Positions 7,038 to 14,409 of a stretch of DNA of 19,089 nt are shown piece by piece (within the stretch, counting starts at the first letter, position 1; every line of letters starts with the position of its first letter). The stretch is taken from the NCBI GenBank assembly GCA_900313345.1, contig OMQW01000012.1, positions 1 to 19,089 of the forward strand. Direction: 5' to 3'. Made by a program: the position numbers and the translations under genes. The DNA comes from an uncultured Eubacteriales bacterium (GTDB lineage Bacteria; Bacillota_I; Bacilli_A; RF39; UBA660). The notes below the pieces were generated by a model, which was given only the letters and a program-made list of their open reading frames with translations, did no database searches and had not been told where the DNA came from.

Positions 7038-8354
7038 TTATACTTCTTTTGTTATTTGCTTAACATAAAACAATTGAAAATATACAAAATATATTATTAA
7101 TATAAAAGCAATTGAAGCAATATTTATAAGTCCATAAACTTGATCACCTCTTACCTGATCTATTATTGTATAAAAGAAATATGAGTAAAATATAAGTGCT
7201 AACAAGTTAGAATTCTTTTTTATGGATAAATATATTCTTGTAACAATAAATCCAAATAAAAACTGTAATATAAATACTCCAATAATACCATAGTCATGAT
7301 TATAAGCATATAGTGATGTAAAAGTATTACTCGAATAATTCTTAAATCTATACCATATATTTATTGAATTTTTATAATTTTTTATGAGCCCTAATCTACT
7401 AAGCGATTGTTGAGCATTATTAAAAGTTAAATTAATGCCATTTAATATCATATCATCTGTTTTATCTCTTAATCCTCTATTTAATGTCGGAATATGTGTA
7501 CCAATTGCAAAGCTAGTAGATTCTATCATTCCACCAGTATTTGTTCTTCCTAATAATGGCATTAATGCATATAACATAATTATCAAGAAAATTCCTATTT
7601 TGATAAATTTCTTCTTAAAATTTTTAGTATTTAAATTTACTCCATTAGGTGACTGTCTATTATAAATAATGTACATAACAAAAAATGCATATAACATATG
7701 AAATAATATTGATCTTCCTGTCGAAAGTAGTGTACAAACCAAACCTAGAATAATGCATAATAAATATTTATTTTGCATATTTTTATTATTTTTATCAATT
7801 ATTGATTTTACATAAAAATATTCAAAATATATGGTTAATACATAACAAATTTTAATAAATTGTTTTGTTATAAAACTTAAATCATAAGCGGCATTTAAAT
7901 TTCCACCTGATAATATGTCATTTTTTTCTCTAAAAAATTTTAACATTTGAGGTAATGAATTTCCTTGAAACCCATAATTTTTGCAAATTTTATTTATTTC
8001 TATTATTGCGATGAAAATTGTAATAATTATAAAAAATGAAGAAGTTAATGTAAATATATCTGTTGGATATCTATTATTAACAATTTTAATTTTAAATTTT
8101 TTTTTGTTTGTTTTATAAATTCTAGCAGCTAACTCTCCAAAGCAAAAAGCTAAGAGTCCAATTATTACTAAAATATAAGTATTTAAATTCAAATTTTTTT
8201 CAGTATTCCAAGTTAAAAATCCAATTATTGACGAAATAACTGAAAATAAGTACATAAAAAGCATAACAAAACTAGGAGATAAAATATCTTTATATGAAAG
8301 ATAAATTATTAATAGTATAAATGAAATTGTTAATATTAATAACATATAAATCAT
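7038..8354 (-). CDS. O-antigen/capsule polymerase (Wzy-type)
   Basis: A 438-aa membrane protein with roughly 11-12 hydrophobic helices and a larger, more polar loop in the C-terminal half (about residues 270-350, containing RTNTGG and a Tyr/Asn-rich stretch), the usual plan of Wzy repeat-unit polymerases. Wzy proteins share little sequence, so the call rests on topology plus its place between flippase and transferase genes. It would join lipid-linked repeat units on the outer face. Shine-Dalgarno AAGGTG lies 8 bases before the ATG. It starts 3 bp after the end of the glycerophosphotransferase gene. Confidence 0.75.
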   Translation of the reverse strand: MIYMLLILTISFILLIIYLSYKDILSPSFVMLFMYLFSVISSIIGFLTWNTEKNLNLNTYILVIIGLLAFCFGELAARIYKTNKKKFKIKIVNNRYPTDIFTLTSSFFIIITIFIAIIEINKICKNYGFQGNSLPQMLKFFREKNDILSGGNLNAAYDLSFITKQFIKICYVLTIYFEYFYVKSIIDKNNKNMQNKYLLCIILGLVCTLLSTGRSILFHMLYAFFVMYIIYNRQSPNGVNLNTKNFKKKFIKIGIFLIIMLYALMPLLGRTNTGGMIESTSFAIGTHIPTLNRGLRDKTDDMILNGINLTFNNAQQSLSRLGLIKNYKNSINIWYRFKNYSSNTFTSLYAYNHDYGIIGVFILQFLFGFIVTRIYLSIKKNSNLLALIFYSYFFYTIIDQVRGDQVYGLINIASIAFILIIYFVYFQLFYVKQITKEV

Positions 8355-8357
8355 ATT

Positions 8358-9515
8358 TTATTCACCTTCTTTTTTTATAATTTCTTCATAAATTCTTTCA
8401 CAATTTTTATCATCATTATATTTATAAAAATCAGTTTCCCTTTTTAAATATATATCATTTGTTTTATATTCATTTTCAACTATCTTCTTTAAGTTTGATA
8501 TTAGTTCATTAGATTCTCTAATTGATTCTCCAAATCCATCATTTTTTATATCAAAATATCCATGCTCGTAATGTGTTTTATAAAACTCATCATAATCAAA
8601 TTGATAGTATAATATTGGTTTATGCATATATCCAACATCGAAAAAAGTAGAAGAATAATCTGTTATAAACATACTACAATTTTTTAGCAGTTCGTGTATT
8701 GAATAATTATGCGAAGAAGCAAATATTATTCTATTACTTTCGGTTGTTAATTTAGAAAAAAATTTTTGCGTTTCGTAGTGAGGATAAAACATTAATTTTA
8801 GATTTTTTTCTTCTAAAATTTCATGTAATTTTGCAGAGTTTAAAAATTCCATCCATTTAATATAATAGTTGCTCTTTTTAAAATCAGATATATTCATATA
8901 ATATAAATTAGATCTCCATGTTGGCATAACTAAAATATATTGTCCTGTTCCACTTTTTAAATCATCAAATCTTGCAATTCCTGTACATTTAACTATATTT
9001 TTATTGTAATTAAATTTATTAATTATAAAATCTTGCTCTTTAACTGATGAAGTGATAAATAAATCAATTTTTTTGTTTACTAAAGATGGAAGATAATTAT
9101 ATATAATACCATGTTGTAAAAAAATTCTTTTTCCTTTTGTAAAAACTAGGCCTTTATCATCTAATTTTCCAAACATTCCGAATTCTGGCGAACATCCCAT
9201 ATGGTGAGTACTAATTAAAAATTTTGAATTTAAAAAGGCAATATAATGATTAAAAGATCTACAATAAATTATATCTTTTTTACTTATTTTAGATAAATCA
9301 TATGAATTTTTAGTTATAATATATTTGACATTTATTTCTTTATGATATGTTTTTAAGTATTTATAAAATTCGTATCCATTATCTCTAGCCTCATCTCCTC
9401 TCTCACTTATTAGCCATACGTCATTATATTTTTTTATAAATTTACTTAATACGATAGAAAGCAAATAAACTAATATTATCCATAATTGCTTAATTCTTTT
9501 TTTTATTTTCTTCAT
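8358..9515 (-). CDS. CDP-glycerol glycerophosphotransferase family protein
   Basis: A 385-aa protein of the Glyphos_transf family (TagB/TagF group), which transfers glycerol phosphate or polyol phosphate from a CDP donor to a glycan acceptor. Motifs: LQHG (133-136), MPTWR (197-201), FYPH (243-246) and TDYSSTFFDVGYMHKPILYY (285-304), then a DYDEF segment (307-311). An N-terminal hydrophobic helix (about 10-26) suggests membrane association. Length is close to TagB rather than the longer TagF. The ATG at 9515 is preferred: TGAGGT (9526-9521) is its Shine-Dalgarno, and an earlier TTG at 9527 overlaps that site. It implies a phosphoglycerol-containing polymer. No CDP-glycerol synthase gene is in the window. 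Confidence 0.9.
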   Translation of the reverse strand: MKKIKKRIKQLWIILVYLLSIVLSKFIKKYNDVWLISERGDEARDNGYEFYKYLKTYHKEINVKYIITKNSYDLSKISKKDIIYCRSFNHYIAFLNSKFLISTHHMGCSPEFGMFGKLDDKGLVFTKGKRIFLQHGIIYNYLPSLVNKKIDLFITSSVKEQDFIINKFNYNKNIVKCTGIARFDDLKSGTGQYILVMPTWRSNLYYMNISDFKKSNYYIKWMEFLNSAKLHEILEEKNLKLMFYPHYETQKFFSKLTTESNRIIFASSHNYSIHELLKNCSMFITDYSSTFFDVGYMHKPILYYQFDYDEFYKTHYEHGYFDIKNDGFGESIRESNELISNLKKIVENEYKTNDIYLKRETDFYKYNDDKNCERIYEEIIKKEGE

Positions 9516-9523
9516 TATGTACC

Positions 9524-10477
9524 TCAACTTTTTTTTAGTCTATATAAAAAATCTACAAAATCAATTCCAAAGCTAGATAGAATAAGTGCTGTTCTGGTTT
9601 TTTTACTTATATTATTATCTGATAAAACTGCTTTTTTCATTGCATATATATAGTTTTTTGATATTTCTCGTGTCAATTTTTTTTGGGATTCTCTGTGTAT
9701 ATAAAAATTTGCATCTATTTTACGTGCGAGAAAAGCTTTTTTTAAATCTAGATTTTTACTATTCGAGTTTATATATTTTTCTATCTCATTTAAATTATAT
9801 TGTAAGTCATCTATTCTCTTTTCATTTTTTTTGTGAATAATACTTGATTCTCTTTGATAATAAAAATACAATTCCGAATTAGAAACTACAACTTTATTTG
9901 AATTATATAATAATTTATATGTTGTTCCTAAATCTTCAAAATATTTTCCAACTGGAAATCTAATATTTTTAAAAATGCACTTCTTAAATATTTTATTACA
10001 AACAGAACTATCTATATTTTGTTGGTACAACATATTTTTTAATGCTTCATGTCCTGTAAATGTATTTATTTTGTTTTCTAATTTAATTGTATCAATTTCG
10101 TTTGTAAATTTTTTCATTTTACAGCAACTTATGTCTGCTTCACTTGTTTTTAAATTTTCTATAAGTATTTTTATAAAATCTTTATCAACTTTATCGTCAC
10201 TATCAATAAAACTATAATACTCACCTGTAGCTTTTTCAATGCCAAAATTTCTAGCGTCAGATAATCCACCATTATTTTTATGAAACACTTTTATTCTATT
10301 CTCTTTTTTTAAATAATCATTGCATATTTTTCCACTTAAGTCAGATGATCCATCATCAATTAATAAAATTTCTATATTACTATAAGTTTGTTCAATAACT
10401 GAATCTATACATCTTTTAATATATTTTTCTACATTATATACTGGAATTATAATACTTACTTTCTCTTTTTGTTCCAT
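9524..10477 (-). CDS. GT2 family glycosyltransferase
   Basis: A 317-aa GT-A glycosyltransferase. The N terminus VSIIIPVYNVEKYI (6-20), LIDDGSSD (39-46), NNGGLSDARNFGI (68-80) and the metal-binding FIDSDD (90-95) are classic family 2 features. No membrane helix is evident, so it is likely a cytoplasmic, membrane-peripheral enzyme adding one sugar to the lipid-linked unit. Donor and linkage are not readable. The ATG follows the preceding stop codon by one base, with GGGGA serving as a modest Shine-Dalgarno inside the upstream gene's end. Confidence 0.93.
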   Translation of the reverse strand: MEQKEKVSIIIPVYNVEKYIKRCIDSVIEQTYSNIEILLIDDGSSDLSGKICNDYLKKENRIKVFHKNNGGLSDARNFGIEKATGEYYSFIDSDDKVDKDFIKILIENLKTSEADISCCKMKKFTNEIDTIKLENKINTFTGHEALKNMLYQQNIDSSVCNKIFKKCIFKNIRFPVGKYFEDLGTTYKLLYNSNKVVVSNSELYFYYQRESSIIHKKNEKRIDDLQYNLNEIEKYINSNSKNLDLKKAFLARKIDANFYIHRESQKKLTREISKNYIYAMKKAVLSDNNISKKTRTALILSSFGIDFVDFLYRLKKS

Positions 10478-10478
10478 T

Positions 10479-11321
10479 CTATGATTTCCCCACTTTCATA
10501 CCAATTAGTCTTGCTGCCATATCAAATGGATATCTTAATAGAAGACCAAATCTTTTTTCCTTTATTATTCTTTTCAATATATATTTAGCCATCGATGCTC
10601 CACTTCCTGTTGTTCCAAATCTATCTATATAACTATTTTCTTTAAAGAATTGACCAGTTAGTTTATATCTTTCATATATTTCTTTTAGTGTAAAATTATG
10701 TGAATGATAAACTACTGAGTCTGCACAATATTTTATTTTATATCCATTTTCTATTAGTTTAAACGCTATATACATATCTTCGTTTATTGGTAATTTTTTA
10801 CCATCATAGGCATTTATATTAAAGAATGTTTCTCTTTTAATAGCGGATGATGCATCACTAAAGAAAAATGTTTTTAGTCCTAGTTTTTTTATATCATCTT
10901 TCGATTTTATCATGGATTTATTTGGATAATTTGATTCTCTTGTATACTTCTCTATATTATTAAATTTTGTTAATTGTCTAGAGTAACATGCATCTGCTTC
11001 TCCTAATTCTATTGGCTTAGTTAATTTTTCTAACCAATCAGAGTTTTCTATAACAATATCTTGAGATATAAACACTATAATATCAGCTTTGCTCTCTTTT
11101 GCTGCATTTTCTCTAACTAAGCTGTGAGAAAATTCTTCTTTTTTTATTTTTTTATAATGTAACTTATTATCTTTTAATATTTTTTCTGAATTATCTTTTG
11201 ATTCAGTTAAAATATAATATATATCGTTTATATTTACATTATTTTGATTGACAATAGAATTATTTAATTTTAATAAGTAATTCTCTCCATTATATATTGG
11301 ACAAATAATATCTATCTTCAT
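10479..11321 (-). CDS. GT2 glycosyltransferase, rhamnosyltransferase-like
   Basis: A 280-aa family 2 glycosyltransferase. It begins IDIICPIYNGENYL. FSHSLVRENAA (64-74) corresponds to the F-x-H-x3-R-N region common in bacterial rhamnosyltransferases, followed by FISQDI (84-89) in the DxD position, and later NEDMYIAFKLIENGYKI. A conserved-looking SDASSAIKRETF acceptor-side segment is present. The rhamnose suggestion is inference from motif resemblance, and no dTDP-rhamnose genes are in the window. It is first gene of the 5478-11321 operon, with Shine-Dalgarno AGGAG and its own extended -10 promoter. Confidence 0.88.
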   Translation of the reverse strand: MKIDIICPIYNGENYLLKLNNSIVNQNNVNINDIYYILTESKDNSEKILKDNKLHYKKIKKEEFSHSLVRENAAKESKADIIVFISQDIVIENSDWLEKLTKPIELGEADACYSRQLTKFNNIEKYTRESNYPNKSMIKSKDDIKKLGLKTFFFSDASSAIKRETFFNINAYDGKKLPINEDMYIAFKLIENGYKIKYCADSVVYHSHNFTLKEIYERYKLTGQFFKENSYIDRFGTTGSGASMAKYILKRIIKEKRFGLLLRYPFDMAARLIGMKVGKS

Positions 11322-11346
11322 AATTTACTCCTATTTTTCTAATTTT

Positions 11347-11355
11347 ATTATATCA
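11347..11355 (-). promoter_or_regulatory. Extended -10 promoter of the glycosyltransferase operon
   Basis: Minus-strand TGATATAAT (TG at 11355-11354, TATAAT at 11352-11347) without a good -35 (TGGTAA/GGTAAA at best). Predicted start is near 11340, with a 19-nt leader carrying the AGGAG Shine-Dalgarno. Confidence 0.5.
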
Positions 11356-11396
11356 TATATTTACTTTTATTTACCATTTTTGTTCTTTATTTACAT

Positions 11397-11426
11397 AAAA
11401 AAAGATGCTATATTATTTAGCACCTT
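11397..11426 (-). terminator. Terminator at the end of the sugar transferase gene
   Basis: On the minus strand AAGGTGCTA (11426-11418) pairs with TAGCATCTT (11410-11402) with one G-U, 7-nt loop, then a T-run to 11397. The stop codon 11415-11413 is in the loop. It would separate wcaJ transcription from the downstream glycosyltransferase operon unless read through. Confidence 0.75.
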
Positions 11427-12051
11427 CATGTGTTCTTAAAATTAAGAATGTTCTTAAAATTATTTCTATATCTAATAATAAACTTCTATGTTTTGTATAA
11501 TAATATTCAAGTTCAAGTCTATCTTTATATGATTTAGCTGATCTACCATTAACAGCCCACCAACCTGTTATACCTGGTTTTACGCTTTCGTATTGTTTTT
11601 TATTGCCTTTATGTTGTTCTATTTCTCCTGGTACTAAAGGTCTAGGTCCAACTAAAGACATTTTACCAGTTACTAGACATAAAAATTGTGGTGTTTCATC
11701 TATACTTATTTTTCTAAGAATTTTACCTATTTTGGTAATTCTTGGATCATCAGATAATTTTTGGTATTTATCCCATTCTTCTTTCATTTTAGGATTTTCT
11801 TTTAAAATTTCTTCTAACTTCTTATCTGCATTTGGAACCATAGATCTAAATTTATATATTTTAATCTTTTGGCCATCTTTGCCTATTCTTGTTTGTGAAT
11901 AAAATATAGAATTAAAATCTCCTGTTAATACATAACATAGTTTAACTACTACTGCTATTGGTACTACAAGTATTAAACCAATAATACCTATTAAGATATC
12001 AAATAATCTTTTAACAATTAGATATAATGTTTGTGAACTCCCCTTATTCAT
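11413..12051 (-). CDS. Initiating sugar-phosphate transferase (WcaJ/CpsE type)
   Basis: A 212-aa short-form polyprenyl-phosphate sugar-1-phosphate transferase, which starts repeat-unit assembly by moving a sugar phosphate from a UDP-sugar to undecaprenyl phosphate. One N-terminal hydrophobic helix (about 17-40) is followed by the catalytic domain with KFRSM (67-71), DDPRITKIG (101-109), IDETPQF (117-123), VGPRPLVPGE (134-143) and KPGITGWWAVNGR (158-170). The multi-helix N-terminal domain of long WcaJ/WbaP proteins is absent. The Shine-Dalgarno is a G6 run eight bases upstream. It has a perfect-consensus promoter and its own terminator, so it is expressed separately from the other assembly genes. 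Confidence 0.95.
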   Translation of the reverse strand: MNKGSSQTLYLIVKRLFDILIGIIGLILVVPIAVVVKLCYVLTGDFNSIFYSQTRIGKDGQKIKIYKFRSMVPNADKKLEEILKENPKMKEEWDKYQKLSDDPRITKIGKILRKISIDETPQFLCLVTGKMSLVGPRPLVPGEIEQHKGNKKQYESVKPGITGWWAVNGRSAKSYKDRLELEYYYTKHRSLLLDIEIILRTFLILRTHEGAK

Positions 12052-12086
12052 AACATAAACCCCCCAATATTTAATTGATGTTGTTT

Positions 12087-12115
12087 ATTATACCACAAAA
12101 AGAATTTTTTGTCAA
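12087..12115 (-). promoter_or_regulatory. Perfect-consensus sigma-A promoter of the sugar transferase
   Basis: Minus-strand -35 TTGACA (12115-12110), 17-bp spacer, -10 TATAAT (12092-12087), with an additional extended TGG before the -10. Predicted start is near 12080, giving a 29-nt leader. Confidence 0.85.
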
Positions 12116-12170
12116 GCATTTTTAATTTTTGTTCCACAATTTTTACAAAATTTGACAATTATATTTTAGC

Positions 12171-12200
12171 AAAAAAAAGAAGCTAAAATTATTTAGCTTC
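12171..12200 (-). terminator. Terminator of rplU-prp-rpmA
   Basis: Minus-strand GAAGCTAAA (12200-12192) pairs perfectly with TTTAGCTTC (12187-12179), 4-nt loop, then eight T. The rpmA stop codon (12191-12189) lies in the loop region. It closes the ribosomal operon before the polysaccharide locus. Confidence 0.9.
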
Positions 12201-12479
12201 ATAGACAGAGGCTTGTTTTTTGTCTCTACCTAAACGTTCAAATTTAACTACTCCATCAATAGTAGCAAATAAAGTATCATCATTTCCACGTTTTACATTT
12301 TTACCTGGGAATATTTTTGTTCCTCTTTGACGATAAATAATAGAACCTGATGTAACGAATTCACCATCAGCAGCTTTAGCTCCTAATCTACGACCAGCTG
12401 AATCACGACCATTAGATGTAGAACCTTGTCCTTTATGGTGAGCGAATAATTGAATATTTAATTTCATAAAATTCATCAT
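12189..12479 (-). CDS. rpmA: 50S ribosomal protein L27
   Basis: 96 aa. It carries the Firmicutes-type N-terminal extension MKLNIQLF before AHHKGQGSTSNGRDSAGRRL; cleavage between Phe12 and Ala13 by Prp is expected, exposing the N-terminal tail that reaches the peptidyl transferase centre. The remainder (GSIIYRQRGTKIFPGKNV, then FERLGRDKKQASVY) is standard L27. AAGGAGGA lies six bases before the first ATG; a second ATG follows at once, so the exact start may be 12479 or 12476. It lies one base after prp. Confidence 0.97.
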   Translation of the reverse strand: MMNFMKLNIQLFAHHKGQGSTSNGRDSAGRRLGAKAADGEFVTSGSIIYRQRGTKIFPGKNVKRGNDDTLFATIDGVVKFERLGRDKKQASVYEAK

Positions 12480-12480
12480 A

Positions 12481-12789
12481 TTAATCCTCCTTACTAATTT
12501 TTATGTTTTTAGGATAGTCTTTTTCAAGTTCATTAAACATATTTAACATTACATTAATTAATGTTTTTGAACTATCTCCTTGAATATTTGTTATTTCTAC
12601 AAATCCTTCTTTAACATTATATTTTAGACCATCTTTATTAAGTGCAAGTATGTTATTTACTGTAGTAGTTGTTATACTACTAACTGCACTACAGACGATA
12701 TCTTTACCATAGTCATCAAACATCGCATGACCACTTATAGTAACTTTCTTAATATCATCTTTTTCTTTTACAATAACTACCTTAATCAT
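12481..12789 (-). CDS. prp: Ribosomal-processing cysteine protease Prp
   Basis: A 102-aa YsxB/Prp-family cysteine protease that removes the N-terminal extension of L27. Catalytic residues are visible in GHAMFDDYGKDIVCSAVS: His21 and Cys33. Its substrate L27 is the next gene and retains the LxxQLF-A cleavage site, so enzyme and substrate match. The ATG lies two bases after the rplU stop with no clear Shine-Dalgarno, suggesting translational coupling to rplU. Confidence 0.95.
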   Translation of the reverse strand: MIKVVIVKEKDDIKKVTISGHAMFDDYGKDIVCSAVSSITTTTVNNILALNKDGLKYNVKEGFVEITNIQGDSSKTLINVMLNMFNELEKDYPKNIKISKED

Positions 12790-12791
12790 AA

Positions 12792-13097
12792 TTAAGCACT
12801 AATTTTAGTAATTTTAATTTTTGTATAAGGTTGTCTGTGTCCTTGAGTTCTACGGCTAGATGTTGTTTTATTCTTATATTTGAAAATTTTGATTTTTCTT
12901 TGCTTTCCGTTTTTAATAACTTCTCCAAGAACTTTAGCATTAGTAACGTAAGGATTACCTACTTTACTATTTACCATTAATATTTCGTTAAATTCCACTT
13001 CATTACCTGCTTCAACTCCTTCAACTTTCTCTACGAAAATTTCAGATCCTTCAGTAACGTAATATTGTTTACCACCTATTTTTATAACAGCGTTCAT
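12792..13097 (-). CDS. rplU: 50S ribosomal protein L21
   Basis: 101 aa, full length: MNAVIKIGGKQYYVTEG N terminus, IKIFKYKNKTTSSRRTQGHR RNA-binding loop and QPYTKIKI C-terminal signature. Strong Shine-Dalgarno AAGGAGG. First gene of rplU-prp-rpmA, preceded by a structured leader and a TTGACT-N17-TATTAT promoter. Confidence 0.98.
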   Translation of the reverse strand: MNAVIKIGGKQYYVTEGSEIFVEKVEGVEAGNEVEFNEILMVNSKVGNPYVTNAKVLGEVIKNGKQRKIKIFKYKNKTTSSRRTQGHRQPYTKIKITKISA

Positions 13098-13194
13098 AAT
13101 ATACCTCCTTTTTTGATTACTTTAAGACTCGCTCTTAAGGCACTAATAAATAGTTTCTAACCTTTTCAATGCGGTTTGAAGAGAGGCTTCAAAC
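13098..13194 (-). ncRNA. L21 leader-like regulatory 5' UTR
   Basis: The 97-nt leader of rplU begins, at the predicted transcript start, with a perfect 8-bp hairpin GTTTGAAG/CTTCAAAC (13194-13187 and 13181-13174) whose 5-nt loop is CCUCU. A second hairpin TTAAGA/TCTTAA with a GCGAG loop lies at 13138-13122, just before the GGAGG Shine-Dalgarno (13108-13104). Position and two-hairpin plan resemble the known ribosomal L21 leader of low-GC Gram-positives. The CCUCU loop can pair with the GGAGG site, which would give a translational switch; that mechanism is inference. Confidence 0.6.
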
Positions 13195-13200
13195 GAATTA

Positions 13201-13229
13201 ATAATAACATATAGAGGTTATAAAGTCAA
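13201..13229 (-). promoter_or_regulatory. Sigma-A promoter of rplU-prp-rpmA
   Basis: Minus-strand -35 TTGACT (13229-13224), 17-bp spacer, -10 TATTAT (13206-13201) with a TG one base upstream. Predicted start G13194 is the first base of leader hairpin 1. Confidence 0.75.
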
Positions 13230-13235
13230 TAATAA

Positions 13236-13252
13236 AAATAGCAATACTATTT
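13236..13252 (-). terminator. Weak possible terminator after the Wzz remnant
   Basis: A 6-bp AT-rich stem AAATAG/CTATTT with a 5-nt loop followed by TTATTATT. It lies between the Wzz remnant stop and the rplU promoter. Too weak to be certain. Confidence 0.3.
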
Positions 13253-13255
13253 AGT

Positions 13256-13939
13256 TTAGCTTTTTTTATTTCTATATATTTTTTTTTGAATATTCTTTTT
13301 CTTTTTCGATAGTTTTTCTTTTTCTCTTTTTACTTCTTTCTCTATTTTTAAATTATCTTTAAAATAAAATCTTAAAAAATATATAAATAGTATTAATAAT
13401 ACTGATACGGAAAAATACTTTATATTATCTTTTATAAATGAGATATTACATGGGTATTTTGGTTTATTTGCATTATCAATTACTTCTATATTAGAAAGAC
13501 CGTACATATCTTTATTTTCTTCTATAAAAACAAGTGCATAATTATCTGCCAATCTTTTTGATAAATTTTTATCAGTTGTTCTTACAATTACTTTTATTAT
13601 CTGTGTATTTTCTATGGCATTTATTGAAACATAATTTGATGCATCATTTGATTTTTTTAACTTTAAATTAGAAGCTACAATTCTTCCTAGTTTTTTGCTT
13701 GCAAGTAATTCTTTATAGCTATTAACTAAGTTATTATACAAAATAATATCATTTTATGTAATTGCTCTGTCGTGTGTTGCAAGTCCTAATGTTGAAGTTG
13801 CTTCATATAGTGGTTCTTTTATTATATAAGTATACAAATTTCCTATTGTCATAAAAATTAAGATAAAAATTATTATATATTTTATTTTTGCTAAATAATA
13901 AATATTCAGTTTACGTAAATCAATTTCTTCATTTTCCAT
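13256..13939 (-). pseudogene. Wzz/YveK (CpsC)-type chain-length determinant broken by in-frame TAA
   Basis: The frame reads as one Wzz-family protein of about 226 residues interrupted by TAA at 13756-13754, with no frame change. Part 1 (61 residues): IDLRKLNIYYLAKIKYIII, a first membrane helix (about 20-40), then PLYEATSTLGL. After the stop: NDIILYNNLVNSYKELLAS, the conserved start of the extracellular helical region, then VRTTDKNLSKRLADNYALVF, a proline segment NKPKYPCN, a second membrane helix and a Lys-rich tail. In relatives this family sets polymer length and activates a tyrosine kinase; no kinase or phosphatase gene is nearby. The promoter and AAGGGAG Shine-Dalgarno remain intact. A TTG at 13741 could start a headless 161-aa product but lacks a Shine-Dalgarno. 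A sequencing error or strain variant is possible. Confidence 0.8.
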
Positions 13940-13966
13940 CTTGTTATCTCCCTTTAAATGCTTTAT

Positions 13967-13994
13967 ATTATAACAAATTAATTTGTTTTTTCAA
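13967..13994 (-). promoter_or_regulatory. Sigma-A promoter of the Wzz remnant
   Basis: Minus-strand -35 TTGAAA (13994-13989), 16-bp spacer, -10 TATAAT (13972-13967) with an extended TGT. Predicted start near 13960. Confidence 0.7.
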
Positions 13995-13998
13995 TATA

Positions 13999-14022
13999 AA
14001 AAAGTGAATTTCTTCACTTTTT
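13999..14022 (-). terminator. Terminator after the NUDIX gene
   Basis: Minus-strand AAAAAGTGAA (14022-14013) pairs perfectly with TTCACTTTTT (14008-13999) around a GAAA tetraloop, ending in a T-run. The NUDIX stop codon (14016-14014) lies inside the first arm. Confidence 0.82.
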
Positions 14023-14409
14023 GTTTACTATTGCATATTTTAAGGCATCTTTAGCATTTTGATATGTTAATAGTTCTAAAGCTTTATCAATTTCTATAAA
14101 ACTTGCTTTACTTACTTCTTCTATTTGTTCTTTAATATTTGTTTCTTTTGTACTACCTATAAAATAATATACATCTTTTATTATATTTTCTTTTGGACTA
14201 TATGTTATTTTATATGGACTTACTTCCTTATCTATTATTGCATCTATTCCTGTTTCTTCTTTTATTTCTCTTATTGCTGTTTCTTCTTTTGTTTCATTAC
14301 CTTCTATATGACCTTTAGGTAAATCATAATGACCTTTAATATGTTTAATTATTAATACTTTATCATTATAAAATGTAATTACTCCACATGATGTTTCTTT
14401 ATTTTTCAT
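14014..14409 (-). CDS. NUDIX hydrolase (Ap4A hydrolase/MutT-like)
   Basis: 131 aa. The NUDIX box is complete (residues 33-55): G-x5-E-x7-REIKEETGI, supplying the metal-binding glutamates. The preceding SCGVITF and GHYDLPKGHIEGNET resemble asymmetrical bis(5'-nucleosyl)-tetraphosphatases, so cleavage of dinucleoside polyphosphates is the best guess; other nucleoside diphosphate derivatives, including nucleotide sugars, are possible. The start overlaps the end of the LCP gene by 11 bp (ATG at 14409 within the LCP last codons), indicating translational coupling. A terminator follows. Confidence 0.88.
   Translation of the reverse strand: MKNKETSCGVITFYNDKVLIIKHIKGHYDLPKGHIEGNETKEETAIREIKEETGIDAIIDKEVSPYKITYSPKENIIKDVYYFIGSTKETNIKEQIEEVSKASFIEIDKALELLTYQNAKDALKYAIVNKK

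Noticed and set aside
5478..12051. Recent mobile-element insertion of the glycan locus
   Set aside because: No transposase, integrase, target-site duplication or flanking repeat was found; the locus is called an insertion only relative to the usual gene order.
12131..12170. TTGACA on the plus strand near 12152 as a promoter
   Set aside because: There is no plus-strand gene downstream; it lies beside the rpmA terminator and reads into coding sequence in antisense.
13754..13756. TAA read as an amino acid
   Set aside because: TAA is the normal stop for many genes here (rnc, obgE, rpmA, prp), so recoding at this site has no support.
13256..13939. Two separate small genes (61 aa and 161 aa) or a frameshift
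   Set aside because: Both pieces are in the same frame and together match one Wzz protein; only a stop codon divides them. The second piece has only a TTG start without a Shine-Dalgarno.
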